Shown: one piece after another, positions 8,819 to 17,616 of the stretch
How positions within the stretch are numbered: the first letter of the stretch is position 1
Layout: each line of letters starts with the position of its first letter
DNA from: Bacteroidota bacterium
Lineage (GTDB): Bacteria > Bacteroidota > Bacteroidia > Cytophagales > Cyclobacteriaceae
Reading direction: 5' to 3'
DNA length: 64,000 bases
Assembly (NCBI GenBank): GCA_023428695.1
Contig: JAEYWY010000024.1
Coordinates: forward strand, 1 to 64,000
Program-made: the position numbers and the translations under genes
Notes under the pieces: model-generated
Database searches by the model: none
Told to the model about the DNA's origin: nothing
The model's input: only the letters and a program-made list of their open reading frames with translations

Positions 8819-10060
8819 ATGTTCCGATTGTACTGTCTGGGGGTATTGTCACTGTTGTTGTCAGGATGTTCCTCCACTTCTAAGTCCGATGACAATGCAC
8901 TTAAGACTGGCATCTGGCGGGCAACAATAAAATACGAAGAGGCTACACTGCCCTTCAATTTTCAGCTCAAAAATGACTCTACGGGAGGTTATGACGTGGT
9001 CGTAATGAACGCCCGCGAACGTTTGCTGCTCGACGAAGTCTTCATAGACCGCGACTCGGTTAACATTCCACTTCATATTTTCGATGCCTCGATCCGGACT
9101 GTCCGCCGCGGTGATAGTCTTGTTGGCGTTTTCGTAAAGCATTACGATGCCGCGAACAAAGTTCCGTTCGTCGCAGTTCATGGCCAGGATTTCAGGTTCC
9201 CCGGGAAAAACGCGGATGCACCTGTGCGTGATTTCTCCGGAAAATACCGGGTGGAGTTCTATAATCCGAAGGATACGACCCATGCAATAGGAGTATTCCT
9301 GCAAAAGGACGACAGCGTAACGGGGACATTCCTTACGGCGACCGGCGACTATCGTTACCTGCAGGGGAACGTAATCAATGACACTATGCATTTAAGCTCA
9401 TTCGATGGCAATCACGCTTATCTTTTTAAAGCTGTGTTTTCTGCCACGGATCGACTCGACGGAACTTTTTATTCAGGCAAACGCTCGAAAAAATCATGGA
9501 CCGGTATCAAGGACGATGCTGCGTCGCTTCCTGATGGTGAATCCATGACGTTTCTCAAGCCGGGATACGATCGCATCACATTCAAGTTTCCCGATGCGAA
9601 TGGCAACCCAGTTTCACTTGATGATGCCAAATACGAAAACAAGGCAGTGATTCTTCAGATATTTGGAACGTGGTGCCCGAACTGCATGGATGAGACGAGA
9701 TTTCTGACGTCCTGGTATAATGAAAATCGCCACCGCGGCGTGGAGATAATTGGTCTTGCCTACGAACGGCGCGATGACTTCAAATACGCGAGTGACAGAG
9801 TCAAACGGATGATCAACAAACTCAATGTACCTTATGATTTCGTGATAGCAGGAACGAATGACAAGCTTAAGGCGTCGGAGAGCTTGCCGATGTTGAACAG
9901 AATTGTGTCGTTCCCAACAACGATTTTCATTGCACGTGATGGCACAGTAAAAAAGATTCATACCGGATTCACCGGTCCTGGCACTGGGGTGTACTACGAG
10001 GAGTTCATCCGCGACTTCAACGCGACGATGGACGAACTGCTTGAATCACCCGTCAACTAA
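8819..10060 (+). CDS. TlpA-like thioredoxin-fold lipoprotein
   Basis: Exported, lipid-anchored protein of 413 residues. The preferred start (ATG 8819) gives MFRLYCLGVLSLLLSGCSS, a lipoprotein signal with Cys17 as the lipidated residue; an ATG at 8789 would add ten charged residues. Residues 20-240 form a beta-rich region with no family I can name. The C-terminal third is a redoxin/TlpA domain with the catalytic WCPNC (Cys at about 286 and 289) and a cis-Pro region VSFPTTIFI. Bacteroidota have many such proteins with a variable N-terminal region plus TlpA domain; they are thought to reduce or isomerise disulfides outside the cytoplasm. It stands alone, 76 bases before mnmA. Confidence 0.88.
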   Translation: MFRLYCLGVLSLLLSGCSSTSKSDDNALKTGIWRATIKYEEATLPFNFQLKNDSTGGYDVVVMNARERLLLDEVFIDRDSVNIPLHIFDASIRTVRRGDSLVGVFVKHYDAANKVPFVAVHGQDFRFPGKNADAPVRDFSGKYRVEFYNPKDTTHAIGVFLQKDDSVTGTFLTATGDYRYLQGNVINDTMHLSSFDGNHAYLFKAVFSATDRLDGTFYSGKRSKKSWTGIKDDAASLPDGESMTFLKPGYDRITFKFPDANGNPVSLDDAKYENKAVILQIFGTWCPNCMDETRFLTSWYNENRHRGVEIIGLAYERRDDFKYASDRVKRMINKLNVPYDFVIAGTNDKLKASESLPMLNRIVSFPTTIFIARDGTVKKIHTGFTGPGTGVYYEEFIRDFNATMDELLESPVN

Positions 10061-10136
10061 ACCGTGGGCTTCGAAACTATTTGCACCCAAAAATCGGTTT
10101 ACAAACAGGCCGGCAGCCGATGTTAATGTATAAGAT

Positions 10137-11306
10137 ATGAAACGCGTCGTAGTAGGACTTTCTGGAGGTGTCGATTCAAGTGTAGCAGCGTATTTGCTTA
10201 AGGAGCAGGGCTACGAAGTTATCGGCATGTTCATGAAGAACTGGCATGACGATTCGGTAACGATAAGCGATGAATGTCCGTGGCTCGACGACAGCAACGA
10301 TGCGATGATTGTTGCCCAGCATTTGGGTATCCCCTTTCAGGCGATAGACCTGAGTGAAGCGTATAAGGCGCGCATCGTTGACTATATGTTTGCCGAATAT
10401 CAGAAAGGCAGAACACCTAATCCGGACGTTCTTTGCAATCGCGAAATCAAGTTTGATATTTTCCTCAATGCCGCATTAAAACTTGGAGCTGACTTTGTCG
10501 CTACAGGTCACTATGCGAGGAAGGCTGAGTTCACTTCCGATGGAAAAACGATCTATCGGTTGCTTTCAGGAAAAGATGGCAACAAGGATCAAAGCTATTT
10601 CCTTTGCCAGCTCACGCAGAAGCAGCTGTCGAAATCCCTGTTTCCGGTTGGCGAATTGACGAAGCCTGAGGTCCGCGACATTGCGCGCAAACTCAATCTT
10701 GTCACGGCTGACAAGAAAGATTCGCAGGGACTTTGCTTCGTAGGGAAAGTTCATTTGCCGGATTTCCTTCAGCAAAGGCTGCAACCTAAAAAGGGTAAAG
10801 TCATTGAGGTACCGGCATCTGCATCTGTTTTCCAGAAGCGAAACGGAGATGGTCTCGCTGCTCAGACAAGCCCATACGTCTATGTTCCTGGCGACGGTGT
10901 GGCTATCGGCGAACACAACGGGGCGCATTACTATACAATTGGTCAGCGGAAAGGTCTCAACATCGGAGGTTATGCGAAACCTTTGTTTGTAATCGGCACC
11001 AACACAACCGACAACGTTATCTATATGGGCATGGGTGAAGATCACCCTGGTTTATATCGCAAGGGTCTCTTCATTGCGCCTGAACAGGAACACTGGATCC
11101 GCGAAGATCTTCGTCTCCCTATTGGTGAATCACGGCGATATATGGGACGTATACGTTATCGTCAGCCGTTAGAAGCATGTACCTTACACCGTCGCGACGG
11201 GGGACTCTATATTATTTTTGATCGCCCTGTAAAGAGTATCACACCCGGCCAGTTCGCGGCGTGGTATGATGGCGAAGAACTTATCGGCTCCGGCGTGATT
11301 GATTGA
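10137..11306 (+). CDS. mnmA: MnmA (TrmU), tRNA-specific 2-thiouridylase
   Basis: Cytoplasmic enzyme that makes 2-thiouridine at U34 of tRNAs for Lys, Glu and Gln. The 389-residue protein has the PP-loop GLSGGVDSS at 8-16, the catalytic Cys100 in PNPDVLCN and Cys200 in SQGLCFVG; both cysteines needed for persulfide chemistry are present. The RKGLNIGG region and beta-barrel C-terminus fit the family. It converges on the DUF502 gene with only 14 bases between the two stop codons. Confidence 0.96.
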   Translation: MKRVVVGLSGGVDSSVAAYLLKEQGYEVIGMFMKNWHDDSVTISDECPWLDDSNDAMIVAQHLGIPFQAIDLSEAYKARIVDYMFAEYQKGRTPNPDVLCNREIKFDIFLNAALKLGADFVATGHYARKAEFTSDGKTIYRLLSGKDGNKDQSYFLCQLTQKQLSKSLFPVGELTKPEVRDIARKLNLVTADKKDSQGLCFVGKVHLPDFLQQRLQPKKGKVIEVPASASVFQKRNGDGLAAQTSPYVYVPGDGVAIGEHNGAHYYTIGQRKGLNIGGYAKPLFVIGTNTTDNVIYMGMGEDHPGLYRKGLFIAPEQEHWIREDLRLPIGESRRYMGRIRYRQPLEACTLHRRDGGLYIIFDRPVKSITPGQFAAWYDGEELIGSGVID

Positions 11307-11320
11307 TGCCACTCGTTCAA

Positions 11321-11881
11321 CTAGTCGCTGATTCCCGACACGCCTCCTGATACGATAAACTTCATGGCAACATCGCCTGGAATATCTAACGGTCGGATGT
11401 TTTCCCTTGGCACCACGTAATGGAATCCGGAGAACGCGTACGAGTGCGGAAAATACACGACCACCATTTCCTGAAGCCCGAGTGCGGTAAGATCGTTTTG
11501 TGTAATGAATCCGATTTGGTAGAGTTCGTTCTGCGCGTTAATTCTGACGAGAACCGGTTTTCTGAATTTCTTTTTATCTCCGACAAACGCACCCAGCAAA
11601 TCTTTAACGGCAGAGTAGATTAGTTTAACGAGCGGAATCTTGTTCATGCCCATATCGAACCAATCCATTGCAGCTTTGAAAGCAAAATTGGTGGTCAGAT
11701 AGCCGAATGCGGTAATAGCAAGGAATATGATAACAAAACCAAGCCCGGGATACGGAAGCATGAGCAGGCTATCCAGCCAGGTTATCGAAACGAAGATGAA
11801 ATACGCGGTAGCGACTAACGGAACGATAAAAACTGTTCCGCTGAAGAAATACCTGAGGACTCTTCTTAACGAATTTTCCAT
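11321..11881 (-). CDS. DUF502 family membrane protein
   Basis: 186-residue inner-membrane protein of unknown function. Two hydrophobic segments lie near the N-terminus (about residues 10-32 and 42-62), followed by a soluble C-terminal part containing IPLVKLIYSAVKDL and the late EMVVVYFPHSYAFSGFHYVV stretch, which together match the DUF502 family. The gene faces mnmA and follows the terminator of the nqr operon. ATG at 11881. No pathway is suggested by the neighbours. Confidence 0.82.
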   Translation of the reverse strand: MENSLRRVLRYFFSGTVFIVPLVATAYFIFVSITWLDSLLMLPYPGLGFVIIFLAITAFGYLTTNFAFKAAMDWFDMGMNKIPLVKLIYSAVKDLLGAFVGDKKKFRKPVLVRINAQNELYQIGFITQNDLTALGLQEMVVVYFPHSYAFSGFHYVVPRENIRPLDIPGDVAMKFIVSGGVSGISD

Positions 11882-11944
11882 GAGAGGGGGTTCAATGTCT
11901 TATTATATGGAAATTATCGAAAGGTAACCCTGAATACTTTCGGG

Positions 11945-11983
11945 AAAAAAAGAAAGGGCATCCTGGTTACAGGAAGCCCTTTC
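11945..11983 (-). terminator. Intrinsic terminator of the nqr operon
   Basis: Stem GAAAGGGC/GCCCTTTC (11952-11959 with 11976-11983) plus an inner stem TCCTG/CAGGA with a four-base loop. On the minus strand it is followed by a run of seven T (11951-11945). It lies 18 bases after the nqrE stop codon, showing that the transcript ends with nqrE. Confidence 0.9.
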
Positions 11984-12000
11984 ATGAGTATTGTGTTTTC

Positions 12001-12615
12001 CTACAGGCTGAACCCGAGGAAGCTCAGGAACCCGAAGGACATTAATCCCACAAGAATAAACGTTATGCCGAGGCCCCGAAGCGGACCTGGAACGTTGGAG
12101 TACTTCATTTTTTCACGTACGCCCGCGAGCGCAACGATCGCCAGCATCCATCCGATGCCGGAACCAAACCCGTAGGTTGTCGCCTCCGTCAGTGTGTACG
12201 GACGCTGAACCATGAACAGTGCTCCTCCAAGGATGGCACAATTCACCGCGATAAGCGGAAGGAATATACCGAGTGTTCCGTACAGCGCAGGTGAAAACTT
12301 TTCCACAGCCATTTCAGTCAGCTGCACCATTGCCGCGATAACGCAAATGAATATGATGAACTGAAGGAATGTGAGATCCATGGTTGCGAAGTCGGGACCA
12401 AGCCATGCTAGTGCACCTTCGGTGAGTATTTTGTTCTGTATGATCCAGTTGATCGGAACAGTAACACCAAGCACGAACACAACGGCGATTCCAAGTCCGA
12501 AGGCCGTGCTTACACGCTTCGATACTGCCAGGAACGAACACATTCCAAGGAAGTAAGCGAAGATCATGTTGTCAATAAAGATTGACCGGACGAAAATGCT
12601 AATCAGATTTTCCAT
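12001..12615 (-). CDS. nqrE: NqrE, Na+-translocating NADH:quinone reductase subunit E
   Basis: Integral membrane subunit of the Na+-NQR complex. The 204-residue protein has six hydrophobic segments and family-typical stretches SIFIDNMIFAYFLGMCSFLAVSKR and NCAILGGALFM; the conserved Cys residues in these two places are those that hold the membrane iron centre together with NqrD. It is the last gene of the operon, directly before an intrinsic terminator, so nqrF does not follow. It begins 8 bases after the end of nqrD. Confidence 0.96.
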   Translation of the reverse strand: MENLISIFVRSIFIDNMIFAYFLGMCSFLAVSKRVSTAFGLGIAVVFVLGVTVPINWIIQNKILTEGALAWLGPDFATMDLTFLQFIIFICVIAAMVQLTEMAVEKFSPALYGTLGIFLPLIAVNCAILGGALFMVQRPYTLTEATTYGFGSGIGWMLAIVALAGVREKMKYSNVPGPLRGLGITFILVGLMSFGFLSFLGFSL

Positions 12616-12623
12616 AACCCAGA

Positions 12624-13286
12624 TTAATGTGTTTCGCGGTAGCCGTTAAGTGCCCGCTGTCCCCAGATGATAATTCCTACGATAATACAAGCGCCGGCAG
12701 GAAGGAGCATTAGTCCATTCCCCTGATACGAGAGTCCGATGCTTTCAAAGACCTTGAAACCAAACAATGAACCTGATCCCAGCAGTTCGCGGAAGAACGC
12801 CACGAGCATGATAATCAGACCATAACCAAGACCATTGCCAATTCCATCCAGAAGTGAAGGTCCGGGTTTGTTACCCATCGCAAATGCTTCGAGGCGACCC
12901 ATTACAATACAGTTTGTGATAATCAGACCAACAAAAACTGAAAGCTGCTTTGACACATCGTACATGTATGCCTTAAGCACTTCATTAACGAGAGTCACCC
13001 ACAGTGAAACCACTGCAAGCTGAACGATGATACGAATCCTTGAGGGAACTGTATTCCGCAACAGAGAGATCATCACGTTCGAGCTGGCAACGACCACGAC
13101 AACGGCCAGCGCCATTACAAAAGCCGGCTCCATTTGCGTGGTTACCGCAAGAGCGGAACATATTCCAAGCACCTGAACGGTGATCGGGTTGTCGATATCA
13201 AGCGGATTCGTAACAAGCTTCCTGTTCTTTTTAGAAAACAGCGGCTCGCTTTTCTTTTCTTTAACTTCAGCTGCTTCTGTACTCAT
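12624..13286 (-). CDS. nqrD: NqrD, Na+-translocating NADH:quinone reductase subunit D
   Basis: Integral membrane subunit, homologous to NqrE and RnfE. The 220-residue protein has a charged N-terminal extension of about 30 residues (TEAAEVKEKKSEPLFSKKN) followed by six hydrophobic segments. The conserved Cys in VLGICSALAV and in LIITNCIVMGRLEAFAMGNK are the expected iron-centre ligands. ATG 13286 is 5 bases after the nqrC stop. Confidence 0.96.
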   Translation of the reverse strand: MSTEAAEVKEKKSEPLFSKKNRKLVTNPLDIDNPITVQVLGICSALAVTTQMEPAFVMALAVVVVVASSNVMISLLRNTVPSRIRIIVQLAVVSLWVTLVNEVLKAYMYDVSKQLSVFVGLIITNCIVMGRLEAFAMGNKPGPSLLDGIGNGLGYGLIIMLVAFFRELLGSGSLFGFKVFESIGLSYQGNGLMLLPAGACIIVGIIIWGQRALNGYRETH

Positions 13287-13291
13287 CCCTA

Positions 13292-14002
13292 TTATTTTTT
13301 GTGCTTATTGATATATCCTTCGTAAGCCGCCAGATATTCTGCCAGCATATTGTTGACACCCTTGGCTGTAAGAGTAGCTCCGGACATCCCGTCAACTTTG
13401 TGCTTGTCGCCGGAATAATCATTGCCTTCACCCTTCATCATCGTTACTGAAACAAGTTTACCATTCTCATAGACTTCCTTGCCAGGATAACGACCCTGAA
13501 TTTCTTCGTCGGTGATGCGGGCACCAAGACCAGGTGTTTCACCCTTGTGTTCAAACTTCACACCCTTTACGGTATTCATATTTGACTCAAGTGCAACGTA
13601 ACCCCAGATCGCATCCCAGAGACCGGCACCGAAAACAGGAAATACGACATAGTCAACCTGCGTGGTGTCCTGCTTATTTCTGAACTCGTACACGGGAAGC
13701 ATACGATCTTTAGCAGGCTTCTTGTATTCCGTCGCGATAGTGACCTGCTTGGGCGTCATTCCAGAAACCACATCGCCTTCGCCGTTGACGACGAGCTCGC
13801 GTACATTCTCGCGATAGAGTTTTTCAATATCGGAACCTTCCTCCAAAGTCATCACGGTAGCCAGAATACTCGTTTTTTGTTCGAGTGCTACGTTAGCTGC
13901 CTGTTTGTCTTTCAGAAGCAGATTCGCCCCGACGAGCAACCCCGAACATACAACGGAGAGAATACTCGCGTAGAAAATGATATAACCGTTAGACTGTCGC
14001 AC
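13292..14002 (-). CDS. nqrC: NqrC, FMN-carrying subunit of Na+-NQR
   Basis: Membrane-anchored subunit with covalently bound FMN. One N-terminal membrane segment is followed by a periplasmic FMN-binding domain; the flavinylation motif SGAT is in DGMSGATLTAKG, with the acceptor Thr near residue 210. The frame is open from GTG 14029, but GTG 14002 gives MRQSNGYIIFYASIL, which fits the family start better and reduces the overlap with nqrB to 14 bases. No ATG is available near the start. The start choice is an inference. Confidence 0.94.
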   Translation of the reverse strand: MRQSNGYIIFYASILSVVCSGLLVGANLLLKDKQAANVALEQKTSILATVMTLEEGSDIEKLYRENVRELVVNGEGDVVSGMTPKQVTIATEYKKPAKDRMLPVYEFRNKQDTTQVDYVVFPVFGAGLWDAIWGYVALESNMNTVKGVKFEHKGETPGLGARITDEEIQGRYPGKEVYENGKLVSVTMMKGEGNDYSGDKHKVDGMSGATLTAKGVNNMLAEYLAAYEGYINKHKK

Positions 14003-15194
14003 GTTGTAATCTTCGTTTTTTGTTGGCACCTACTACAAAATAATCAATCAGGGGAGCAAAGACATTCATTAGAAGAATAGCCAGCATAATACCTTCCGGA
14101 TATGCCGGGTTAAACACCCTGATAAGAATAGTCAGCACACCAATCAGAAATCCGTAAACCCACTTTCCGGTTTCGGTCTGAGAAGCAGTCACCGGATCGG
14201 TAGCCATCCACACAGCACCAAATGCCAAACCACCTACCACAAGGTGATAATGAGCAGGCAACATCACGTAGGGATTACCGCCAATCGCATTCAGCAGCAA
14301 GCCCATCGCATACGCTCCGGCAAATACGCTAACAATAATCTTCCAGCTTCCCGTTCGCGTTGCAATCAGGATCAGTGCGCCGATAAGACACATCAGTGTC
14401 GATGTCTCTCCAACGCTTCCCGGCTGGAACCCCAGAAATAAATTTTGCAGACTATAAAATCCATCAGGAGCCCAGCCTGCACCAAAGCTTTCAAGCGCCT
14501 GGACCGCGTTCTCTCCGGTTGTTGAAACCGTATTACCAATTGCGAGCGGTGTCGCGCCGGAGTATCCTTCAACTGTCTTTTGTCCTTCACCAATGTATGT
14601 CCATACATCACCAGACATTTGCTGCGGATACGCGAAGTAAAGAAATGCACGTGCTGTAAGAGCAACGTTAAGAATGTTCATACCAGTTCCACCGAATGCT
14701 TCTTTCCCGATCACGACAGCAAACGCAGTGGCTACTGCTACCTGCCACAGCGGAACATCCGGCGGCATCACGAGCGGAATCAGCATCCCGGTCACAAGAT
14801 AACCCTCGTTGACAGGGTGACGACGCAGGATCGCGAAAAGGAATTCAATTCCAAGACCCACAGCGTAGGAAATCACAATAACAGGCAACACCTGCTGTAA
14901 TCCGATGAGAATCTTGTCACCGAAGGCGGCCTGTTCACCAATAGCGATAAAATGCTGATGGCCCACGTTGTAAATTCCAAACAAGAGAGCCGGAACCATG
15001 GAAATGATCACGGTTATCATCAACCGTTTCATATCCATTGCATCGCGAATATGAGCGCCTTTAGGGCCGGCAGTCAGATTCGGTGCGAACACAAACGTAT
15101 CAATCGCCTCGAAAGCGTAGTAGAAACGCTCCCACTTCCCGCCTTTCTCGAAGTTGTGTTTATACTTATCTAATGTATTACGTATGAACTTCAT
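13989..15194 (-). CDS. nqrB: NqrB, FMN- and quinone-binding membrane subunit of Na+-NQR
   Basis: Large integral membrane subunit forming the Na+ path. The 401-residue protein has the FMN-attachment motif SGAT at about 212-215 (EGYSGATPLAIG), the NILNVALTARAFLYFAYP stretch and the late GGLAFGAVWMATDPVTASQT stretch of the family, and about nine hydrophobic segments. ATG 15194 follows nqrA after one base. Its end overlaps nqrC. Confidence 0.97.
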   Translation of the reverse strand: MKFIRNTLDKYKHNFEKGGKWERFYYAFEAIDTFVFAPNLTAGPKGAHIRDAMDMKRLMITVIISMVPALLFGIYNVGHQHFIAIGEQAAFGDKILIGLQQVLPVIVISYAVGLGIEFLFAILRRHPVNEGYLVTGMLIPLVMPPDVPLWQVAVATAFAVVIGKEAFGGTGMNILNVALTARAFLYFAYPQQMSGDVWTYIGEGQKTVEGYSGATPLAIGNTVSTTGENAVQALESFGAGWAPDGFYSLQNLFLGFQPGSVGETSTLMCLIGALILIATRTGSWKIIVSVFAGAYAMGLLLNAIGGNPYVMLPAHYHLVVGGLAFGAVWMATDPVTASQTETGKWVYGFLIGVLTILIRVFNPAYPEGIMLAILLMNVFAPLIDYFVVGANKKRRLQRATV

Positions 15195-15195
15195 A

Positions 15196-16566
15196 TTAGC
15201 TATTCATGATTAGGTCAATTCCTTCGCGAAGCAACTCCTGCACATTGTGTTTTGATACATCCGCAAATTCACACAGTGCGAGGTCCTCTTCGATAACCTC
15301 ATAAATTCCAAGCGCCTCCATTTCATCGAAGTCTTCAGCGATGATCGCTTTTAACAGGAACGTAGGCAGGATATCCATCGGCGTTACCTGCTCAAACACG
15401 CCGGACTGAACAAAAGCACGCGGTTCGCCATGAAGATTCGAATCAAGAATGTACTCTTTCCCGTAGTTAAGGAATGAGAATAGTCCAAGTCCCGGAACAA
15501 CGCTGAGTTTCTTTGCTGAGGGAGTTATCCAGCCCATGAATTCGTAATAGTCGCCTTCAGGGATAACGGAAACCAACTGATCAAAAAATCCGATGTGACC
15601 GTCTTTCGGAATACGATAGCCTGTCAGCACATTACCGGAAATAACCCTTACGTTTTCCTGCCTGAGGTTATTGCCGAGGAACTTCTTCACACAAGCGCCT
15701 GTGTAGGTCGTGTAATACTGAGGTTCCTTAACTTCTGATCCGGCCACGGCGATGATACGCGATGTGTCATACACACCGTTGAGGAAGAGCTTTCCAATCT
15801 GGATTACGCCAGCGGGATGAATCGTCCATACAAGATCAGCCTTACCGATTGGATCGATATGATGGATCTGTACGCCGACACAACCCGACGGATGGGGGCC
15901 GGAAAACTTGTTCACTTCAGCACCCTGGACGGATGTGAAGACAGGCAAATTTTCTTTATCCGCGTGAACGTTCACGTGAACTTTACCCGAAGTGAACTTC
16001 TTCAGGATATTGATACCTGCCTGGAATTCCTTCTCCTGTCCTTTGAACAGCAGATTGAAGTCAGGCGCAAGCGGGTGTGAGTCGTATGCTGATACGAAAA
16101 TCGACTTTGGTGTTTCCTCAGGGTTGGCCACAATTCCAAAAGGCCGTTGCATTAGATTTACCCAGACACCACTTTCGAGCATTTGCCGCTGTGCCTCTTC
16201 ACGGCTGACAGAATTGATTTCACCTTCCGTGAATGAGCGGAATTTCTTGTACTCGATTCTTGAATCCGCGAGTATCTTAACTTCAAGCAGCTTGCGCTTG
16301 TCGCCACGCTTGATTTCAACCACTTCACCGCTCACCGGTGCTGTGAAGGTAATCTTGTCGTTCTTCTTGTCGTGAAAAAGAGGTGAGCCTGCAGTTACCG
16401 TGTCGCCTTCCTTAACCACGACTTTTGGGATGTAGATTCCGTGAAAATCGGTGGGTTTGATGACGAAGGTTTCTCCATTTTCAATGGAGCCTGCCACTAT
16501 TTTGGGAGCGGCTTTTCCGGCGAGGTTGATGTCAAAGCCCTTTTTTAATCGAATGGTTTTGCCCAT
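15196..16566 (-). CDS. nqrA: NqrA, soluble subunit of Na+-NQR
   Basis: Cytoplasmic subunit of the sodium pump, first gene of the operon. The 456-residue protein begins with the family pattern KTIRLKKGFDINLAGKA and includes HPSGCVGVQIHHIDPIGK and the C-terminal CEFADVSKHNVQELLREG. Its N-terminal part resembles the Rnf barrel/biotinyl-like fold (GDTVTAGSPLFHDKK). ATG at 16566. A Bacteroidota-type promoter lies about 35 bases upstream. Confidence 0.97.
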   Translation of the reverse strand: MGKTIRLKKGFDINLAGKAAPKIVAGSIENGETFVIKPTDFHGIYIPKVVVKEGDTVTAGSPLFHDKKNDKITFTAPVSGEVVEIKRGDKRKLLEVKILADSRIEYKKFRSFTEGEINSVSREEAQRQMLESGVWVNLMQRPFGIVANPEETPKSIFVSAYDSHPLAPDFNLLFKGQEKEFQAGINILKKFTSGKVHVNVHADKENLPVFTSVQGAEVNKFSGPHPSGCVGVQIHHIDPIGKADLVWTIHPAGVIQIGKLFLNGVYDTSRIIAVAGSEVKEPQYYTTYTGACVKKFLGNNLRQENVRVISGNVLTGYRIPKDGHIGFFDQLVSVIPEGDYYEFMGWITPSAKKLSVVPGLGLFSFLNYGKEYILDSNLHGEPRAFVQSGVFEQVTPMDILPTFLLKAIIAEDFDEMEALGIYEVIEEDLALCEFADVSKHNVQELLREGIDLIMNS

Positions 16567-16598
16567 GAAGATGGCTGATCAATGTTTACGAACGGGGG

Positions 16599-16627
16599 CA
16601 AAATTAGCATTTTTTCGAACATCCAAT
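16599..16627 (-). promoter_or_regulatory. Promoter of the nqr operon
   Basis: Minus strand: -33-like ATTG at 16627-16624, a 17-base spacer, and TAATTTTG at 16606-16599, which matches the -7 element TAnnTTTG of Bacteroidota. The predicted start of transcription lies about 25-30 bases before the nqrA ATG. Confidence 0.6.
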
Positions 16628-16721
16628 AAGCTATTATTATTTTATTGAATGACCGTTACGGGGTCAAAAACCACATTTTTCATGGATGTATTAATGCTGA
16701 TCCGGAATGTTGCAAAGTACC

Positions 16722-17402
16722 TTAAAACATACGTCCGAGCGCAAGTCGCACAACCTCGTCGACCTGCTCATCCAGGGTGATAAAAGTGGTATCGATCACA
16801 ATAGCATCGGGGGCCTGTTTGAGGGGACTTTCCTGGCGGGTGGTATCAATTTCATCGCGGCGTATCAGATTGTCCATCACTTCGTCAAGGTCTACCAGTT
16901 GATTCCGTTCAAGCAGTTCGCGCTGTCTCCTGAATGCCCGGACAAGCATGTCAGCCGTCATGAACAATTTGAGCTCAGCCGTGGGGAATACGGTGGTTCC
17001 GATGTCACGGCCGTCCATTACAACGCCTTTTTCGCGCCCCATCTTACGTTGTAAGTCGACCATGGCTACGCGTACATCTTTGATCGTGCTGACCTGGCTT
17101 ACCATCTCCGATACGCGCATGGAGCGGATCTTCTTTTCAACGTTTAGACCATTAAGGAACGTTTCGGATTCCTTTTTTGAGTTAAGGTGGAATGTTATGT
17201 GTGTTTCTTGAAGCGCCCGTTGAATTTCTTTAGGGTTGGTTAATGATACATGACGCTCCAGGAAGTTCAGCGTAACCGCTCTGTACATCGCTCCGGAATC
17301 AATATACCGGTACCCTAAAACGTTTGCGACCTGCCTGGCAGTTGTACTCTTGCCGCATGCCGAATAACCGTCAATTGCGATGACAATTTTCCTGAGGTTC
17401 AT
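16722..17402 (-). CDS. cmk: Cytidylate kinase
   Basis: Phosphorylates CMP and dCMP to the diphosphates. With ATG 17402 the 226-residue protein begins MNLRKIVIAIDGYSACGKST, with the P-loop GKST at 17-20, followed by the YIDSGAMYRAVTL and GRDIGTTVFPTAELKLFMTA motifs of bacterial Cmk. A start 21 bases upstream would add MPSKGLL, but ATG 17402 shares one base with the stop of the small lipoprotein gene (TGATG), a sign of coupled translation. Confidence 0.95.
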   Translation of the reverse strand: MNLRKIVIAIDGYSACGKSTTARQVANVLGYRYIDSGAMYRAVTLNFLERHVSLTNPKEIQRALQETHITFHLNSKKESETFLNGLNVEKKIRSMRVSEMVSQVSTIKDVRVAMVDLQRKMGREKGVVMDGRDIGTTVFPTAELKLFMTADMLVRAFRRQRELLERNQLVDLDEVMDNLIRRDEIDTTRQESPLKQAPDAIVIDTTFITLDEQVDEVVRLALGRMF

Positions 17403-17554
17403 CAGCAATCCTTTTGAGGGCAAGGGATCGGTTTACCAGGCTTGAGCTTTTTCTTGTGTGTGGATCGCGACGACGTACACCCGTCGGCCACAACGAGTAC
17501 CGCCGCGAATAAGAAGACAGTGAAAGAATATCGGAGTGATCGGAAAAATGACAT
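17402..17554 (-). CDS. Small lipoprotein upstream of cmk
   Basis: 50-residue protein MSFFRSLRYSFTVFLFAAVL... with a hydrophobic signal ending in VVADGC (lipidation Cys near residue 27) and a short basic tail ending KPGKPIPCPQKDC. The tail has three further Cys residues close to the end. The TGA of this gene and the ATG of cmk share one base, which argues that it is translated. Small lysine- and cysteine-rich tails after a lipobox are seen in Bacteroidota lipoproteins, but I cannot name a family. Not to be confused with the longer frames that overlap the region. Confidence 0.6.
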   Translation of the reverse strand: MSFFRSLRYSFTVFLFAAVLVVADGCTSSRSTHKKKLKPGKPIPCPQKDC

Positions 17555-17616
17555 ATAGCGGTAAAAATAGAAAAACAACGGCTTCGGCAAAGCACAACCG
17601 GCAAATTTAACAGCCG

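Noticed and set aside
10566..11045. Open frame opposite mnmA
   Set aside because: Shadow frame; mnmA motifs and catalytic cysteines are intact on the plus strand.
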